64,000 nt of DNA, taken from Ignavibacterium sp. Its GTDB lineage: Bacteria > Bacteroidota > Ignavibacteria > Ignavibacteriales > Ignavibacteriaceae. A program made the position numbers and the translations under genes. Shown here in pieces: positions 10,348 to 17,987 of the stretch. The notes under the pieces were generated by a model. That model was given only the letters and a program-made list of their open reading frames with translations. It was not told the DNA's origin and did not search any database. The first letter of the stretch is position 1, and the number at the start of each line of letters is the position of its first letter. The DNA lies in assembly GCF_025998815.1 (NCBI RefSeq), contig NZ_AP026678.1, positions 124,001-188,000 of the forward strand, given 5' to 3'.

Positions 10348-12030
10348 ATGAGAAGATTTAAGTTATTTATTCCAATAATTATTCTGAATGTACAATTAAT
10401 TTGTTTTGCTCAGGTTGAAAATGTGCAGCTAAATCATCCGGTTTACATTTTTCTTAAAGAGATTTATGTAAAAGGATTAGTGGACTATATTAAAGAAGAT
10501 GATCCGGTTATGTCGCGATTTGAAATAATTAAACTTCTAAACCTTATAAAAATTAATGAACCCTCACTAAGCCCCACAGAGAAAAAACTTCTTAATAAAT
10601 ACTTAGCAGAGCTTAATGATGATCTTAATCCGGAAAGCTCTACACAGCTTTTTAATCCGGATAATAATTTTATTTCCGATTTACCGGAGATGTTTTCACA
10701 AAAAGTAAAATATCTTTATGGCTATAAAGAAGATGGGAATAATATCTTTCTGGAATGGCTTGGTCACTTCTATCACGGGCAAAGGTTTTCACCAACACCA
10801 ACAAATAATGCTAACCTTTATGATATCGGCTTCAGAATGCGCGGAACAGTTTTTAATCATCTTGGTTATAACCTGACAGTGATTAAAGGGGGAGTTTCAG
10901 GTAATGACAGAATTGCGGAAACCATTGAGCCAAAACTTCTTTCAAATTATAAATGGGTTGAAAATCTGGAAAATATTGGTAATTATGGTTTTAATTATGG
11001 ATATCTGAAATTTTATACTTCACCAACGGAAAACATGGATTTGTCCGTTCAACTCGGGAGAGAAGATATAACTTTTGGGTATGGCTATGGAAGCAAGTTA
11101 GTTCTCTCCGGAGAAAATCCCACACTCGATTTTATAAAATTTAATTTTGATTATGGTGTTATCCACTTTACCTCTCTGCACGCATCAACTGTTGGCAATT
11201 TTAGTTATGATATAAATCAGCGTTATACAAAATACCTGGCATTGAACAGATTAAGATTATCCTTCAAAAATCTTTTTGATTTTGGAATCGGTGAAACAAT
11301 GATTTACTCAGGCAGAGGAATTGAACTTGGTTATTTAAGTCCACTTGCATTTTATAAATTTATTGAAATGGATTTACAGGACAGAGATAATGGAACTCTA
11401 TGGATGGATTTTCAAACAAACTTTCTGAAGAAGCTTCAGTTTCAGGCAACATTTTATCTTGATGAAAATATACTCAGCAATCTTCAGGATTTAGAAAGAT
11501 ATACCAACAAAACTGCATATCAACTAAATGCATTTTGGTATGAGCCATTTTCAGTAAATGATTTATCATTAATTTTAGAATACACCAAAATTCGTCCTTA
11601 TGTTTATACTCATCGTGATCCAAAGAACACTTATACAGCTTTCGGAACAAACCTGGGACATCGCATTGGTCCTAATGCTGACGAGATAATGTTCAGGGCT
11701 AATTATAATCTTAGTGATAGAATAAGATTAACGGGTGAATATCGTTTTACAAGAAAAGGAAATAATGTATATGACGAAAATGGTAATCTGATTAAAAATG
11801 TTGGTGGAGATATTTTTTTAAGTCATCCTGATATATTAGAAAACAAAACAGCAAAGTTCTTAGATGGTGAAAGAATTAACACTTCACATTTTATTTTGGG
11901 AATGAGAATCGAGCCGATTCGTGAATTTTATTTTGACATTTACTTTAATTATCTATCAACAAAGAATCTCACAAAATCTATTATTGAAAATCTTAGTTAT
12001 GCACTTATAAAATTCACTTTGGAATATTGA
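10348..12030 (+). CDS. Capsule assembly Wzi-like outer-membrane beta-barrel protein
   Basis: 560 residues with a signal peptide (MRRFKLFIPIIILNVQLICF). An N-terminal helical region (residues ~30-95: VYIFLKEIYVKGLVDYI, SPTEKKLLNKYLAEL) is followed by a barrel-like region containing NLTVIKGGVSG, LGREDITFGYGYGSKLVLS and GIELGYLSPLAFYKFIE. This arrangement is like Wzi/CapA-family capsule-assembly proteins, which help attach exopolysaccharide to the outer membrane. The match is by pattern only; another barrel family is possible. Confidence 0.65.
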   Translation: MRRFKLFIPIIILNVQLICFAQVENVQLNHPVYIFLKEIYVKGLVDYIKEDDPVMSRFEIIKLLNLIKINEPSLSPTEKKLLNKYLAELNDDLNPESSTQLFNPDNNFISDLPEMFSQKVKYLYGYKEDGNNIFLEWLGHFYHGQRFSPTPTNNANLYDIGFRMRGTVFNHLGYNLTVIKGGVSGNDRIAETIEPKLLSNYKWVENLENIGNYGFNYGYLKFYTSPTENMDLSVQLGREDITFGYGYGSKLVLSGENPTLDFIKFNFDYGVIHFTSLHASTVGNFSYDINQRYTKYLALNRLRLSFKNLFDFGIGETMIYSGRGIELGYLSPLAFYKFIEMDLQDRDNGTLWMDFQTNFLKKLQFQATFYLDENILSNLQDLERYTNKTAYQLNAFWYEPFSVNDLSLILEYTKIRPYVYTHRDPKNTYTAFGTNLGHRIGPNADEIMFRANYNLSDRIRLTGEYRFTRKGNNVYDENGNLIKNVGGDIFLSHPDILENKTAKFLDGERINTSHFILGMRIEPIREFYFDIYFNYLSTKNLTKSIIENLSYALIKFTLEY

Positions 12031-12183
12031 ATAATGGTGAATTTATATCCTACCACTTCAGTCGCATTAAAAACAGAGTCTAATACTAATTATCGTAATT
12101 TGGAAATTCTCAATAATTAAATTTATTATTAAATAAATATTAGCATCTATCGTAAGAATAAATATAAGATAATTATAACCTCA

Positions 12184-12588
12184 ATGAATTTCATTAAGGG
12201 TGAAATATTATCAGAGAATTCTCATATATGTTTTCAGAGCGCATTGAAAAATTTAACTTTTGTAATTCCAGAGAGATTCAAAGCCCCCATTATTAAAAAT
12301 TCAATTAAGCAAGTATGGTTAGGAATAAGACCTGAAGATATTCATCTAAAAAGCGAAACTGTAGTGAACAATAATCAAGATGTAATAAATTCTGAAATAC
12401 ATTTAGTAGAACCTTTAGGTAATCAGACATTGATCTATTTTAGTTTTGAAAATCAGCAAATTGTTTCTGAGCATAGAGGATTTGCAACTCAAGTAAAAGG
12501 CACTTTAGCACAACTTTCATTGGATTTGGAAAAAATACATTTGTTCAATTTTTTGACTGAAGAAAGAATTGAAGAAGAGAATATTTAA
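12184..12588 (+). CDS. Orphan TOBE-domain protein (tail of a MalK/UgpC-type ATPase)
   Basis: 134 residues starting MNFIKGEI and containing WLGIRPEDIHL and LVEPLGNQTLIYF. These match the C-terminal TOBE_2 half of sugar ABC-transporter ATPases, which begins just after the PPMNF motif. The Walker A, signature and Walker B motifs are all missing, and the 150 bp upstream encode nothing similar. It is therefore a truncated remnant, or a stand-alone ligand/regulatory domain that has kept an open frame. No good ribosome site is visible before the ATG, which favours a remnant. Confidence 0.7.
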   Translation: MNFIKGEILSENSHICFQSALKNLTFVIPERFKAPIIKNSIKQVWLGIRPEDIHLKSETVVNNNQDVINSEIHLVEPLGNQTLIYFSFENQQIVSEHRGFATQVKGTLAQLSLDLEKIHLFNFLTEERIEEENI

Positions 12589-12661
12589 GTTCGTAATTAG
12601 AATAATATCTTCCCAAAATAATCTTATATTCTGTCCCTCTGGGACAAAAAGCAATTAAGAG

Positions 12662-12694
12662 CTGCCTGACACAGAATTGCACACAGGCAGTTTT
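12662..12694 (+). terminator. Probable terminator after the TOBE gene
   Basis: CTGCCTG and CAGGCAG form a 7-bp GC-rich stem around a 15-nt loop, followed by TTTT. It lies 73 bp after the TOBE stop codon. The T tract is short, so this is moderate evidence. Confidence 0.45.
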
Positions 12695-12731
12695 GAATTA
12701 AAGTTAATTTAATCCCTTTTAGGGATTGAAT

Positions 12732-12761
12732 ATTTTTAGAAATATTTTTATTTCTAAAAAT
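12732..12761. repeat. AT-rich perfect inverted repeat
   Basis: ATTTTTAGAAAT and ATTTCTAAAAAT pair over 12 bp with a 6-nt loop. A second short palindrome lies just before it (AATCCCT-TTT-AGGGATT, 12711-12727). The rest of the non-coding stretch 12589-12839 shows no gene. These hairpins may be bidirectional terminators or remains of dispersed repeats. Confidence 0.6.
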
Positions 12762-12839
12762 TAATAGAGTTCATTTTTTAATTTCTAATTTGTTTTGTGC
12801 AGCAGTGATCAGAATTATTATTTATTGATAAGCACCCTC

Positions 12840-12868
12840 TTGACATTTTATTTTCAGAATATTAATAT
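12840..12868 (+). promoter_or_regulatory. Sigma-70-type promoter of the SAM-II/metK operon
   Basis: TTGACA (12840-12845), a 17-bp spacer and TAATAT (12863-12868) form a near-perfect housekeeping promoter. Transcription would start near 12875, giving a leader of about 295 nt that contains both riboswitches before the first ATG at 13171. Confidence 0.7.
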
Positions 12869-12923
12869 AGCATCGTGAATTTGATCCTATTCTGTTCATT
12901 GTAAAACTTAATTAAATTTTTTC

Positions 12924-12976
12924 AGTCGCGATTTAAGGGCAACTTGCAGCGACTTAAAACAAATAGCTAAAGCGCC
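12924..12976 (+). ncRNA. SAM-II riboswitch aptamer, copy 1
   Basis: AGTCGC (12924-12929) pairs with GCGACT (12949-12954) as P1. The loop starts GATTTAA and ends TTGCA. After P1 come TAAAA and then AGCTAAAG, the conserved SAM-II 3' strand. GGC in the loop can pair with GCC at 12974-12976 to make the H-type pseudoknot. The order of motifs (GATTT..TTGCA-P1-TAAA..GCTAAA) is that of known SAM-II riboswitches, which repress methionine and SAM genes on binding SAM. A terminator follows 23 nt later. Confidence 0.82.
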
Positions 12977-12999
12977 AATATGAGAGTTTTTATAAGATC

Positions 13000-13025
13000 A
13001 CCCTCCCGTTTGGCGAGGGTTTTTT
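13000..13025 (+). terminator. Intrinsic terminator after riboswitch copy 1
   Basis: ACCCTC and GAGGGT form a 6-bp stem with a 9-nt loop, followed directly by five T. It lies between the two aptamers, so copy 1 can act as a switch of its own. No clear antiterminator pairing was found for this copy. Confidence 0.75.
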
Positions 13026-13038
13026 AGTTTAAATACAT

Positions 13039-13087
13039 AGTGGGATTTGAGCCATATTGCAGCCACTTTAAAATCTGCTAAAAAGGC
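13039..13087 (+). ncRNA. SAM-II riboswitch aptamer, copy 2
   Basis: AGTGG (13039-13043) pairs with CCACT (13063-13067) as P1. The loop reads GATTTGAGCC...TTGCA, and GCTAAAAAGGC (13077-13087) follows. GCC (13051-13053) and GGC (13085-13087) form the pseudoknot. This copy fits the family pattern TTGCAGCCACTTTAAA...GCTAAA very well. GGCAAACAG (13085-13093) can instead pair with CTGTTGCT (13111-13118) across one bulged A. That would destroy both the pseudoknot and the terminator stem, so a SAM-free 'on' state can be drawn directly. Confidence 0.86.
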
Positions 13088-13105
13088 AAACAGAACTTTT
13101 TAACT

Positions 13106-13143
13106 AAAGCCTGTTGCTGAACTTTTAGCAGCAGGCTTTTTTT
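13106..13143 (+). terminator. Intrinsic terminator after riboswitch copy 2
   Basis: AAGCCTGTTGCT pairs with AGCAGCAGGCTT over 12 bp (one G-U) around an 8-nt loop and runs into seven T. It ends 28 bp before the first ATG of the operon. It would therefore block the whole operon when SAM holds the aptamer folded. Confidence 0.9.
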
Positions 13144-13170
13144 GTTAATTAAATTTTATTGGAGGTTAAA

Positions 13171-13521
13171 ATGGACTACAAATTAGCAATCAGACAAGGA
13201 GATATCCTTTTCTTAAAAATTGATCAAATTCCAAGAAACTGTGAAAAGTTAAATACTAAATTGATTAAAGAAGGTGAGGTCAGCGAACATTGTCATAAAA
13301 TTAATTACGGGAATGCAACATTATATAAACCATATGGAAAATCTTCTGATAACTTTTATCTTCCTGCAGAACAGCTAATTGGTTATCTGGAGGTTACTGA
13401 CCTGGCTGTTATTGGACACGAGGAACATAAGCCCATACATCTTTTAGAAGGGGCTTATGCAATAGTTCAACAAAGAATATTTAATCCTTTAGAAAGGGGT
13501 GAGAATTATGGGACCGACTAA
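13171..13521 (+). CDS. Small protein paired with the DUF6745 protein, SAM-II controlled
   Basis: 116 residues from the ATG at 13171, which has GGAGG 5 bp upstream; a TTG 12 bp earlier overlaps that site and is unlikely. The opening LAIRQGDILFLKID, then EGEVSEHCHKI, VIGHEEHKPIHLLEGAYAI and VQQRIFNP, suggest a compact beta-rich protein with several His/Glu/Cys residues (EHCHK, GHEEHK) that could bind metal. Small proteins with this RQGD...EGE..GH.H...HEEH layout occur next to DUF6745 genes elsewhere, as I recall it. The function is unknown. The stop overlaps the next gene by 14 bp, implying translational coupling. Confidence 0.82.
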   Translation: MDYKLAIRQGDILFLKIDQIPRNCEKLNTKLIKEGEVSEHCHKINYGNATLYKPYGKSSDNFYLPAEQLIGYLEVTDLAVIGHEEHKPIHLLEGAYAIVQQRIFNPLERGENYGTD

Positions 13522-14701
13522 AATTATTCTTCGGGAAAAAGAACACTTTGAGAAATTTTATAAAATAATAACCGGACAATCTGATAATAAAGAATCTCTC
13601 ACAAGCAAAGAGGCAACATTCCTTCTTCAAAGATTTGAAGAAAGATTAAGAAGCTGGCAAAAAATGTTTGAGAATATTAAAACGGCAAATGAAGAAGATT
13701 TCAAAAAATATTCCGAGCAATGGCTGAGGTTTATGGGATGTACAAAGAAAATAAGCTACCCTATTATATTAACCCAGGAACTGATTGTTAATCCAAAACT
13801 GATTAATGATTCTGGGGAAATTATTCAGCCGGTTTCAGTTGCTATAAAATTCTACAATATGCTTGCAGAGGTCTTTCACAGAGGTGGAGTCTCGTTTAAT
13901 GTCATTCAAAGAATGTTTAATATTTCTGAAAATTATTCAGGCTTAATGAATTCTCTTTTCTTATACAAGATGCTTGGCTATAATCACAATGAAACTGTTG
14001 ATTACTACGGAGATAACTTCAAAAATTATCATCTCCCGATAAGGAACACTCTTGATAGTTTGCTTTTCTGTGCATCCGAATGCATGTTTTATGCGGTGGG
14101 AGGATATAGTTATCTTGACAATTTTGTAATCGAGGATGGAATCGATTCAGATACTTATGTTGAAGGATTAAAATTGCTGCGCAAAGCAATTGATGCAGGT
14201 CTTGGTTATTTCATTTTTGGGGATGATTTGATTGGTATTGTAGATATTCCCAAAGTTAAATTTAACAGCCGAGGAGAGTATCATTGTGCTGGCGGTCCTG
14301 CTATGAAAAATATTTTGGGTAATGAAGCTTACTTCTACAATGGTACGGCAGTAAACAAAAAAATAATTATGCATCCTGAACAAATTACAGTAAAAGAAAT
14401 ACTCTCAGCACAACATCCCCGCATCAAAGAAATAATGATTGAGAGATATGGTTTAGGGAATTTAGTGGAAGCGGTTGGGTATATTGTACTTGACGAGGTT
14501 AAAGTTGAAAAATTCGTTTATCAGTTACTCAGCATAGATATTGAGGAAATTGCTCCAATTGTTGTACTAAAAGTGACCTGCCCATCCACAAAAAAGAAAT
14601 ATTATTTAAGAGTTCCCTCAACATACAAAAAATTTCAGGACGCACTTGCCTGGACTTTTGGAATTTATTCTGCTGATCTGCGCAGATACTTCGAAACTTA
14701 A
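13508..14701 (+). CDS. DUF6745-like protein, SAM-II controlled
   Basis: 397 residues. I start it at the ATG at 13508, which has AGGGG 8 bp upstream; the GTG at 13499 overlaps that site. The C-terminal half carries the features of DUF6745-type proteins: NSRGEYHCAGGPAMKNI, YFYNGTAVNKKIIMHPEQ, ITVKEILSAQHPRIKEIM, IERYGLGNL, YYLRVPSTYKKFQDALAWTF. The N-terminal ~150 residues are helical and unrecognised. The family appears as a solitary domain or beside repeat proteins in many bacteria and has no assigned activity. Here it lies between a small partner and metK behind two SAM-II riboswitches, which points to a role tied to SAM or methionine. Confidence 0.78.
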   Translation: MGPTKIILREKEHFEKFYKIITGQSDNKESLTSKEATFLLQRFEERLRSWQKMFENIKTANEEDFKKYSEQWLRFMGCTKKISYPIILTQELIVNPKLINDSGEIIQPVSVAIKFYNMLAEVFHRGGVSFNVIQRMFNISENYSGLMNSLFLYKMLGYNHNETVDYYGDNFKNYHLPIRNTLDSLLFCASECMFYAVGGYSYLDNFVIEDGIDSDTYVEGLKLLRKAIDAGLGYFIFGDDLIGIVDIPKVKFNSRGEYHCAGGPAMKNILGNEAYFYNGTAVNKKIIMHPEQITVKEILSAQHPRIKEIMIERYGLGNLVEAVGYIVLDEVKVEKFVYQLLSIDIEEIAPIVVLKVTCPSTKKKYYLRVPSTYKKFQDALAWTFGIYSADLRRYFET

Positions 14702-14716
14702 CAGAAAGGAGAACAG

Positions 14717-15868
14717 ATGAAAGAATTTGAATTCACATCCGAATCAGTTTCAGAAGGACATCCGGATAAAGTTGCCGACCAGATATCAGATGCAATTCTT
14801 GATGCTTATCTGGAAAAAGATTCTGATTCGAAAGTAGCAATAGAAACAATGATTGCAAAGAATCTGATTGTTCTTGCTGGCGAAATTTCTTCAAGTGCTG
14901 AGGTTGATTATCGAGGAACTATAAACAATGTATTGAACTGTGTTGGTTATACAAACGGCTACAATGGCTTCAATTCAGAAAATTATGAACTGATTACCAG
15001 CATCACCAAACAGTCAGAAGATATAGCTGAAAGTATAAATGTAGATGAAGAAAAACTTGGTGCTGGTGATCAGGGAATAATGTTCGGGTATGCAGTCAAA
15101 GAAACAAATTCACTGATGCCTTTGCCTATTTCAATTGCTCATAACCTTCTAATTAAACTTGCTGAAGTCAGAAAGTCAGGCAGATATGATTTTCTTCTGC
15201 CAGATGCAAAATCTCAGGTTACAGTTAAATACATTGATGGAAAACCAGTAAGCATTTCTAAGATTATTATATCAACGCAGCACACTGAATTTGTGCATAG
15301 GAAAAAGCTACGAGAGATTCTTCTTGATGAAGTTATCACAGATACTGTACCTTCGGATTTAACATACTCACCTGATGATTGCGTTATAAATCCATCCGAA
15401 AGATTCGTTAATGGCGGACCTTTGGCAGATGTAGGACTAACAGGAAGAAAAATAATTGTCGATACTTACGGAGGCAGTTGTCCTCACGGTGGTGGCGCAT
15501 TTTCAGGAAAGGATGCCAGCAAAGTTGATCGCTCAGGTGCATATATGGCTCGTTATATTGCAAAGAATATAGTAGCAGCCGGAATTTCAGAAAAATGCAC
15601 TGTGCAATTAGCTTATGTTATCGGAAAACCTGAGCCGATATCAGTATTCCTTGATTTTCACGGCACAGGAAAAATCAATGAAGAAAATCTTTTGAGAATT
15701 ATACCTGAAATATTTGATTTAACTCCAAATGGAATTATAAAGCAGTTTGGGCTTTATAAACCAATATTCAGAAAAACTGCTGCTTATGGTCACTTTGGAA
15801 GAAATGAAAATGAATTTTTGTGGGAAAGAACAGATAAAGTTGAAGCACTTAGTAATCTGCTTAAATAA
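14717..15868 (+). CDS. metK: S-adenosylmethionine synthase (methionine adenosyltransferase)
   Basis: 383 residues, the normal length. It makes S-adenosylmethionine from methionine and ATP in the cytoplasm. Key motifs: SVSEGHPDKVADQISDAI at the N-terminus with the ATP/metal histidine, GAGDQGIMFGYA near residue 114 (methionine/ATP loop), and GGGAFSGKDASKVDRS near residue 257 (P-loop-like phosphate site). AAAGGAG lies 7 bp before the ATG. It is the third gene of the operon, 15 bp after the DUF6745 gene. Its product is the presumed ligand of the two SAM-II riboswitches in the leader, a direct feedback loop. Confidence 0.97.
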   Translation: MKEFEFTSESVSEGHPDKVADQISDAILDAYLEKDSDSKVAIETMIAKNLIVLAGEISSSAEVDYRGTINNVLNCVGYTNGYNGFNSENYELITSITKQSEDIAESINVDEEKLGAGDQGIMFGYAVKETNSLMPLPISIAHNLLIKLAEVRKSGRYDFLLPDAKSQVTVKYIDGKPVSISKIIISTQHTEFVHRKKLREILLDEVITDTVPSDLTYSPDDCVINPSERFVNGGPLADVGLTGRKIIVDTYGGSCPHGGGAFSGKDASKVDRSGAYMARYIAKNIVAAGISEKCTVQLAYVIGKPEPISVFLDFHGTGKINEENLLRIIPEIFDLTPNGIIKQFGLYKPIFRKTAAYGHFGRNENEFLWERTDKVEALSNLLK

Positions 15869-15894
15869 CAACTTAAAATTCAAAGGAGAATAAA

Positions 15895-16530
15895 ATGAAA
15901 AACTTAACTCATATAACAGTAATATTGGATCGCTCTGGTTCGATGCAAGCAATAAAATCAGATATTATCGGTGGATTTAACACATTCCTTAAAGAGCAAA
16001 AGGAAGTTCCGACAAAATCAACATTCACATTAATTCAATTTGATACTGTAAATCATTATGAAATAGTGCATAACTTTAAACCAATATCAGAAATACCTGA
16101 ACTGACAGATAAAACATTCGTCCCTCGAGGGGGAACTCCCTTACTCGATTGTTTGGGAAGAGGGATTAATGATTTATCTGAACAAATATCAAAATTGCCG
16201 GAGGATAAAAAGCCAGATAGAATATTTTTTGTTGTAATTACAGATGGTCACGAAAACTCGAGTACGGAATTTTATAAAGAAGACATAGTAAAATTGATAG
16301 ACAAGAAAAAGAGCGAAGACAGATGGGAGTTTTTATTCCTCAGTGCTGATTTGCAGGCAATATCGGATGCAAGACATTTCGGAATAAATCAAACGAATAT
16401 TTTCGTATTCAGAAAGGATAAGAAAGAAGTAAATAAAATGTGGGAAAACTTATCGTATAAATTAAGTATGGCAAGAGCAGATTATAATTATAAGATTGAT
16501 TTGAATGATAACACCGAAGCGACGAGCTGA
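15895..16530 (+). CDS. von Willebrand factor A domain protein
   Basis: 211 residues, almost all one vWA domain. The MIDAS metal site is complete: D-R-S-G-S at residues 12-16, RGGTPLLD near residue 78 and TDGHENSS near residue 116. AAAGGAG lies 7 bp upstream. There is no signal peptide, so it is cytoplasmic. It follows metK by 26 bp and may be the last gene of the SAM-II operon. Bacterial proteins of this small vWA type often partner with AAA+ or kinase proteins, but none is adjacent here. Its link with SAM metabolism is inferred from position only. Confidence 0.88.
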   Translation: MKNLTHITVILDRSGSMQAIKSDIIGGFNTFLKEQKEVPTKSTFTLIQFDTVNHYEIVHNFKPISEIPELTDKTFVPRGGTPLLDCLGRGINDLSEQISKLPEDKKPDRIFFVVITDGHENSSTEFYKEDIVKLIDKKKSEDRWEFLFLSADLQAISDARHFGINQTNIFVFRKDKKEVNKMWENLSYKLSMARADYNYKIDLNDNTEATS

Positions 16531-16559
16531 GACCTGATTAGTACAAATTTAATTCTCTC

Positions 16560-16583
16560 AAACCCCTCGGCTAAGAGGGGTTT
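16560..16583 (+). terminator. Probable terminator hairpin after the vWA gene
   Basis: AAACCCCTC and GAGGGGTTT pair over 9 bp around GGCTAA. The T run is short (TTTGGG), so termination efficiency is uncertain. It marks the end of the metK operon and the start of the accessory region. Confidence 0.6.
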
Positions 16584-16603
16584 GGGATGAATACCCATAG
16601 GTC

Positions 16604-16795
16604 TTACTTTTCAAAAATTATTTTAATAAATCAAAAAAAGTTTTTAATTTCAATTAGATGATGACGTCTTTAAAGTAAATTTATATTTTATCTTTTTCGT
16701 TACTTTAATCAGTAAAAGAAATGTTTGTTGGAAAATATAAAGCCACACTTTCTAATTCTATCTTGCTAGTTATTCTTCTTATTTTTGAAAAGTAA
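16604..16795. repeat. 15-bp inverted repeat enclosing ~160 bp (possible MITE)
   Basis: TTACTTTTCAAAAAT (16604-16618) is the exact reverse complement of 16781-16795. The segment between has no open frame. It ends 13 bp before the ribosome site of the next gene. The repeat is AT-rich, and no clean target duplication flanks it, so a mobile-element origin is only a suggestion. Confidence 0.35.
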
Positions 16796-16821
16796 AATAA
16801 ATCTTTGCGAGAGGGAGAAAC

Positions 16822-17307
16822 ATGGCAACTACTACCGCAACAATTTTTATAGGTAAAACGCATCCGTATCATAGCGGAATAATTCCAACACACTTAATTC
16901 AATTAACTGAGAATGATAGACCCGCTTTAATCTTACAAGATTTAAAGGCGATAGACAATAAGATAGTAATCATACCAACCGTTGAAAATATGGTGGATGA
17001 TATTTTTTTAATGATTGCTGTTTATGTTTATAATTTGATAACTCCTCCAAAGAAACTTGATAATCCATCCAGAGATAGTCTATACGAGCTACTTACAGAT
17101 CAAGAACGAATTATCATTTACAAAAATGTTAAAAGAGCACTTCAAGGGACAAATATTAAAGTCGTATTTAACATTTTAGAGTATTCGCATTTAATAAACC
17201 AAATCGAAGATATAAAGAAATATTCTGTTAATTATGAGGTTACAACTCCATTTATCAAGAATGAATTCAATGTTTGGCAAAATAAAACTATATATAAAGA
17301 ATTTTAA
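16822..17307 (+). CDS. Hypothetical protein
   Basis: 161 residues. Start supported by GAGAGGGA 5-12 bp upstream. Begins MATTTATIFIGKTHPYHSGI and is predicted mixed alpha/beta and soluble (VIIPTVENMVDDIFLMIAVY, LLTDQERIIIYKNVKRAL). No catalytic motif recognised. It is the first gene after the metK operon's end and stands alone before decayed DNA, so it probably belongs to the accessory region. Confidence 0.65.
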   Translation: MATTTATIFIGKTHPYHSGIIPTHLIQLTENDRPALILQDLKAIDNKIVIIPTVENMVDDIFLMIAVYVYNLITPPKKLDNPSRDSLYELLTDQERIIIYKNVKRALQGTNIKVVFNILEYSHLINQIEDIKKYSVNYEVTTPFIKNEFNVWQNKTIYKEF

Positions 17308-17409
17308 ATTAGAATTGATTGACTTTAATAATTAGTTCTAAAAGAAATCATGATAATCTCTTTCTGTTCCTTGAATTGAAAAATCAAATTCTAAAAAGTA
17401 TTTAACCTT

Positions 17410-17541
17410 ATGCCTACAATTTTTGAAAACATCAGTAATAAACTAACTGAAGGATTGAAAAATTCTTTGTAAGTCTCTCATCTTGCCGATTTTTGCTTAG
17501 GCTATTTTAATTTGAGAGGTTGGAAAGAAATTATTGATTAA
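17410..17541 (+). pseudogene. Remnant of PLD-type SNF2 helicase N-terminus
   Basis: In one frame the DNA reads MPTIFENISNKLTEGLKNSL, then a stop (TAA at 17470), then VSHLADFCLGYFNLRGWKEI, ending at a second stop (17539). This is the start of a family of large PLD-like/SNF2 helicases, whose N-terminus typically runs 'M..IFDNI...L...L...L..S.RADFCVGYFNLRGWK'. Nothing of the rest of the ~1000-residue protein follows, so this is the 5' stump of a lost defence-type helicase. Confidence 0.7.
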
Positions 17542-17675
17542 GAAAATTTGTAATAGATTCAATAGACCTGAAGGTGCATTAGAATGAAAAGTATGGAATG
17601 GTTTGAAGGATCTACTTTTCAGTCAATAAAACTCAAGAAAAATCAAAAATCTAATAATAAAAGATGGAGATGAAT

Positions 17676-17987
17676 ATGCACAAAATTATTCTTCCTTATG
17701 GGTTCAGTTGTGAAATTGAAAAAGGGCAGGATTTTACTATTTATAGTCCCAAAGGCTACTTTAAGAAGATTGGATTTCCGCACAAATTTTGGGATTCTAT
17801 TTATGAATATGGTAGTAATTCTGGTAGGAAGTGGGACGGCAATGGTAATCCACTAACTGAAAACACTGTCAAAGATTTTTATTTTGCGATTATTAAACAA
17901 GTTGTTGGATTTACAAGCGTAAAACAAAAAGTAGAAATTAGAAAAAGAATTATTGATGCCTTTAAGAAATTTTTTGACAGCGAGTAA
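17676..17987 (+). CDS. Small hypothetical protein
   Basis: 103 residues from the ATG at 17676, chosen because GGAG lies 6 bp upstream; ATGs at 17664 and 17670 are also in frame. Reads MHKIILPYGFSCEIEKGQ, with GRKWDGNGNPLTE in the middle and a basic amphipathic C-terminal helix (KQKVEIRKRIIDAFKKFF). Not recognised. Followed by about 1.4 kb without a gene. Confidence 0.55.
   Translation: MHKIILPYGFSCEIEKGQDFTIYSPKGYFKKIGFPHKFWDSIYEYGSNSGRKWDGNGNPLTENTVKDFYFAIIKQVVGFTSVKQKVEIRKRIIDAFKKFFDSE

Noticed and set aside
12711-12761. Palindromes that at first look like a CRISPR repeat end (AATCCCTTTTAGGGATT)
   Set aside because: There is one copy only, with no evenly spaced repeats and no cas genes in the window.
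13499-13507. GTG at 13499 as the start of the DUF6745 gene
   Set aside because: It overlaps the AGGGG ribosome site that is correctly spaced for the ATG at 13508.
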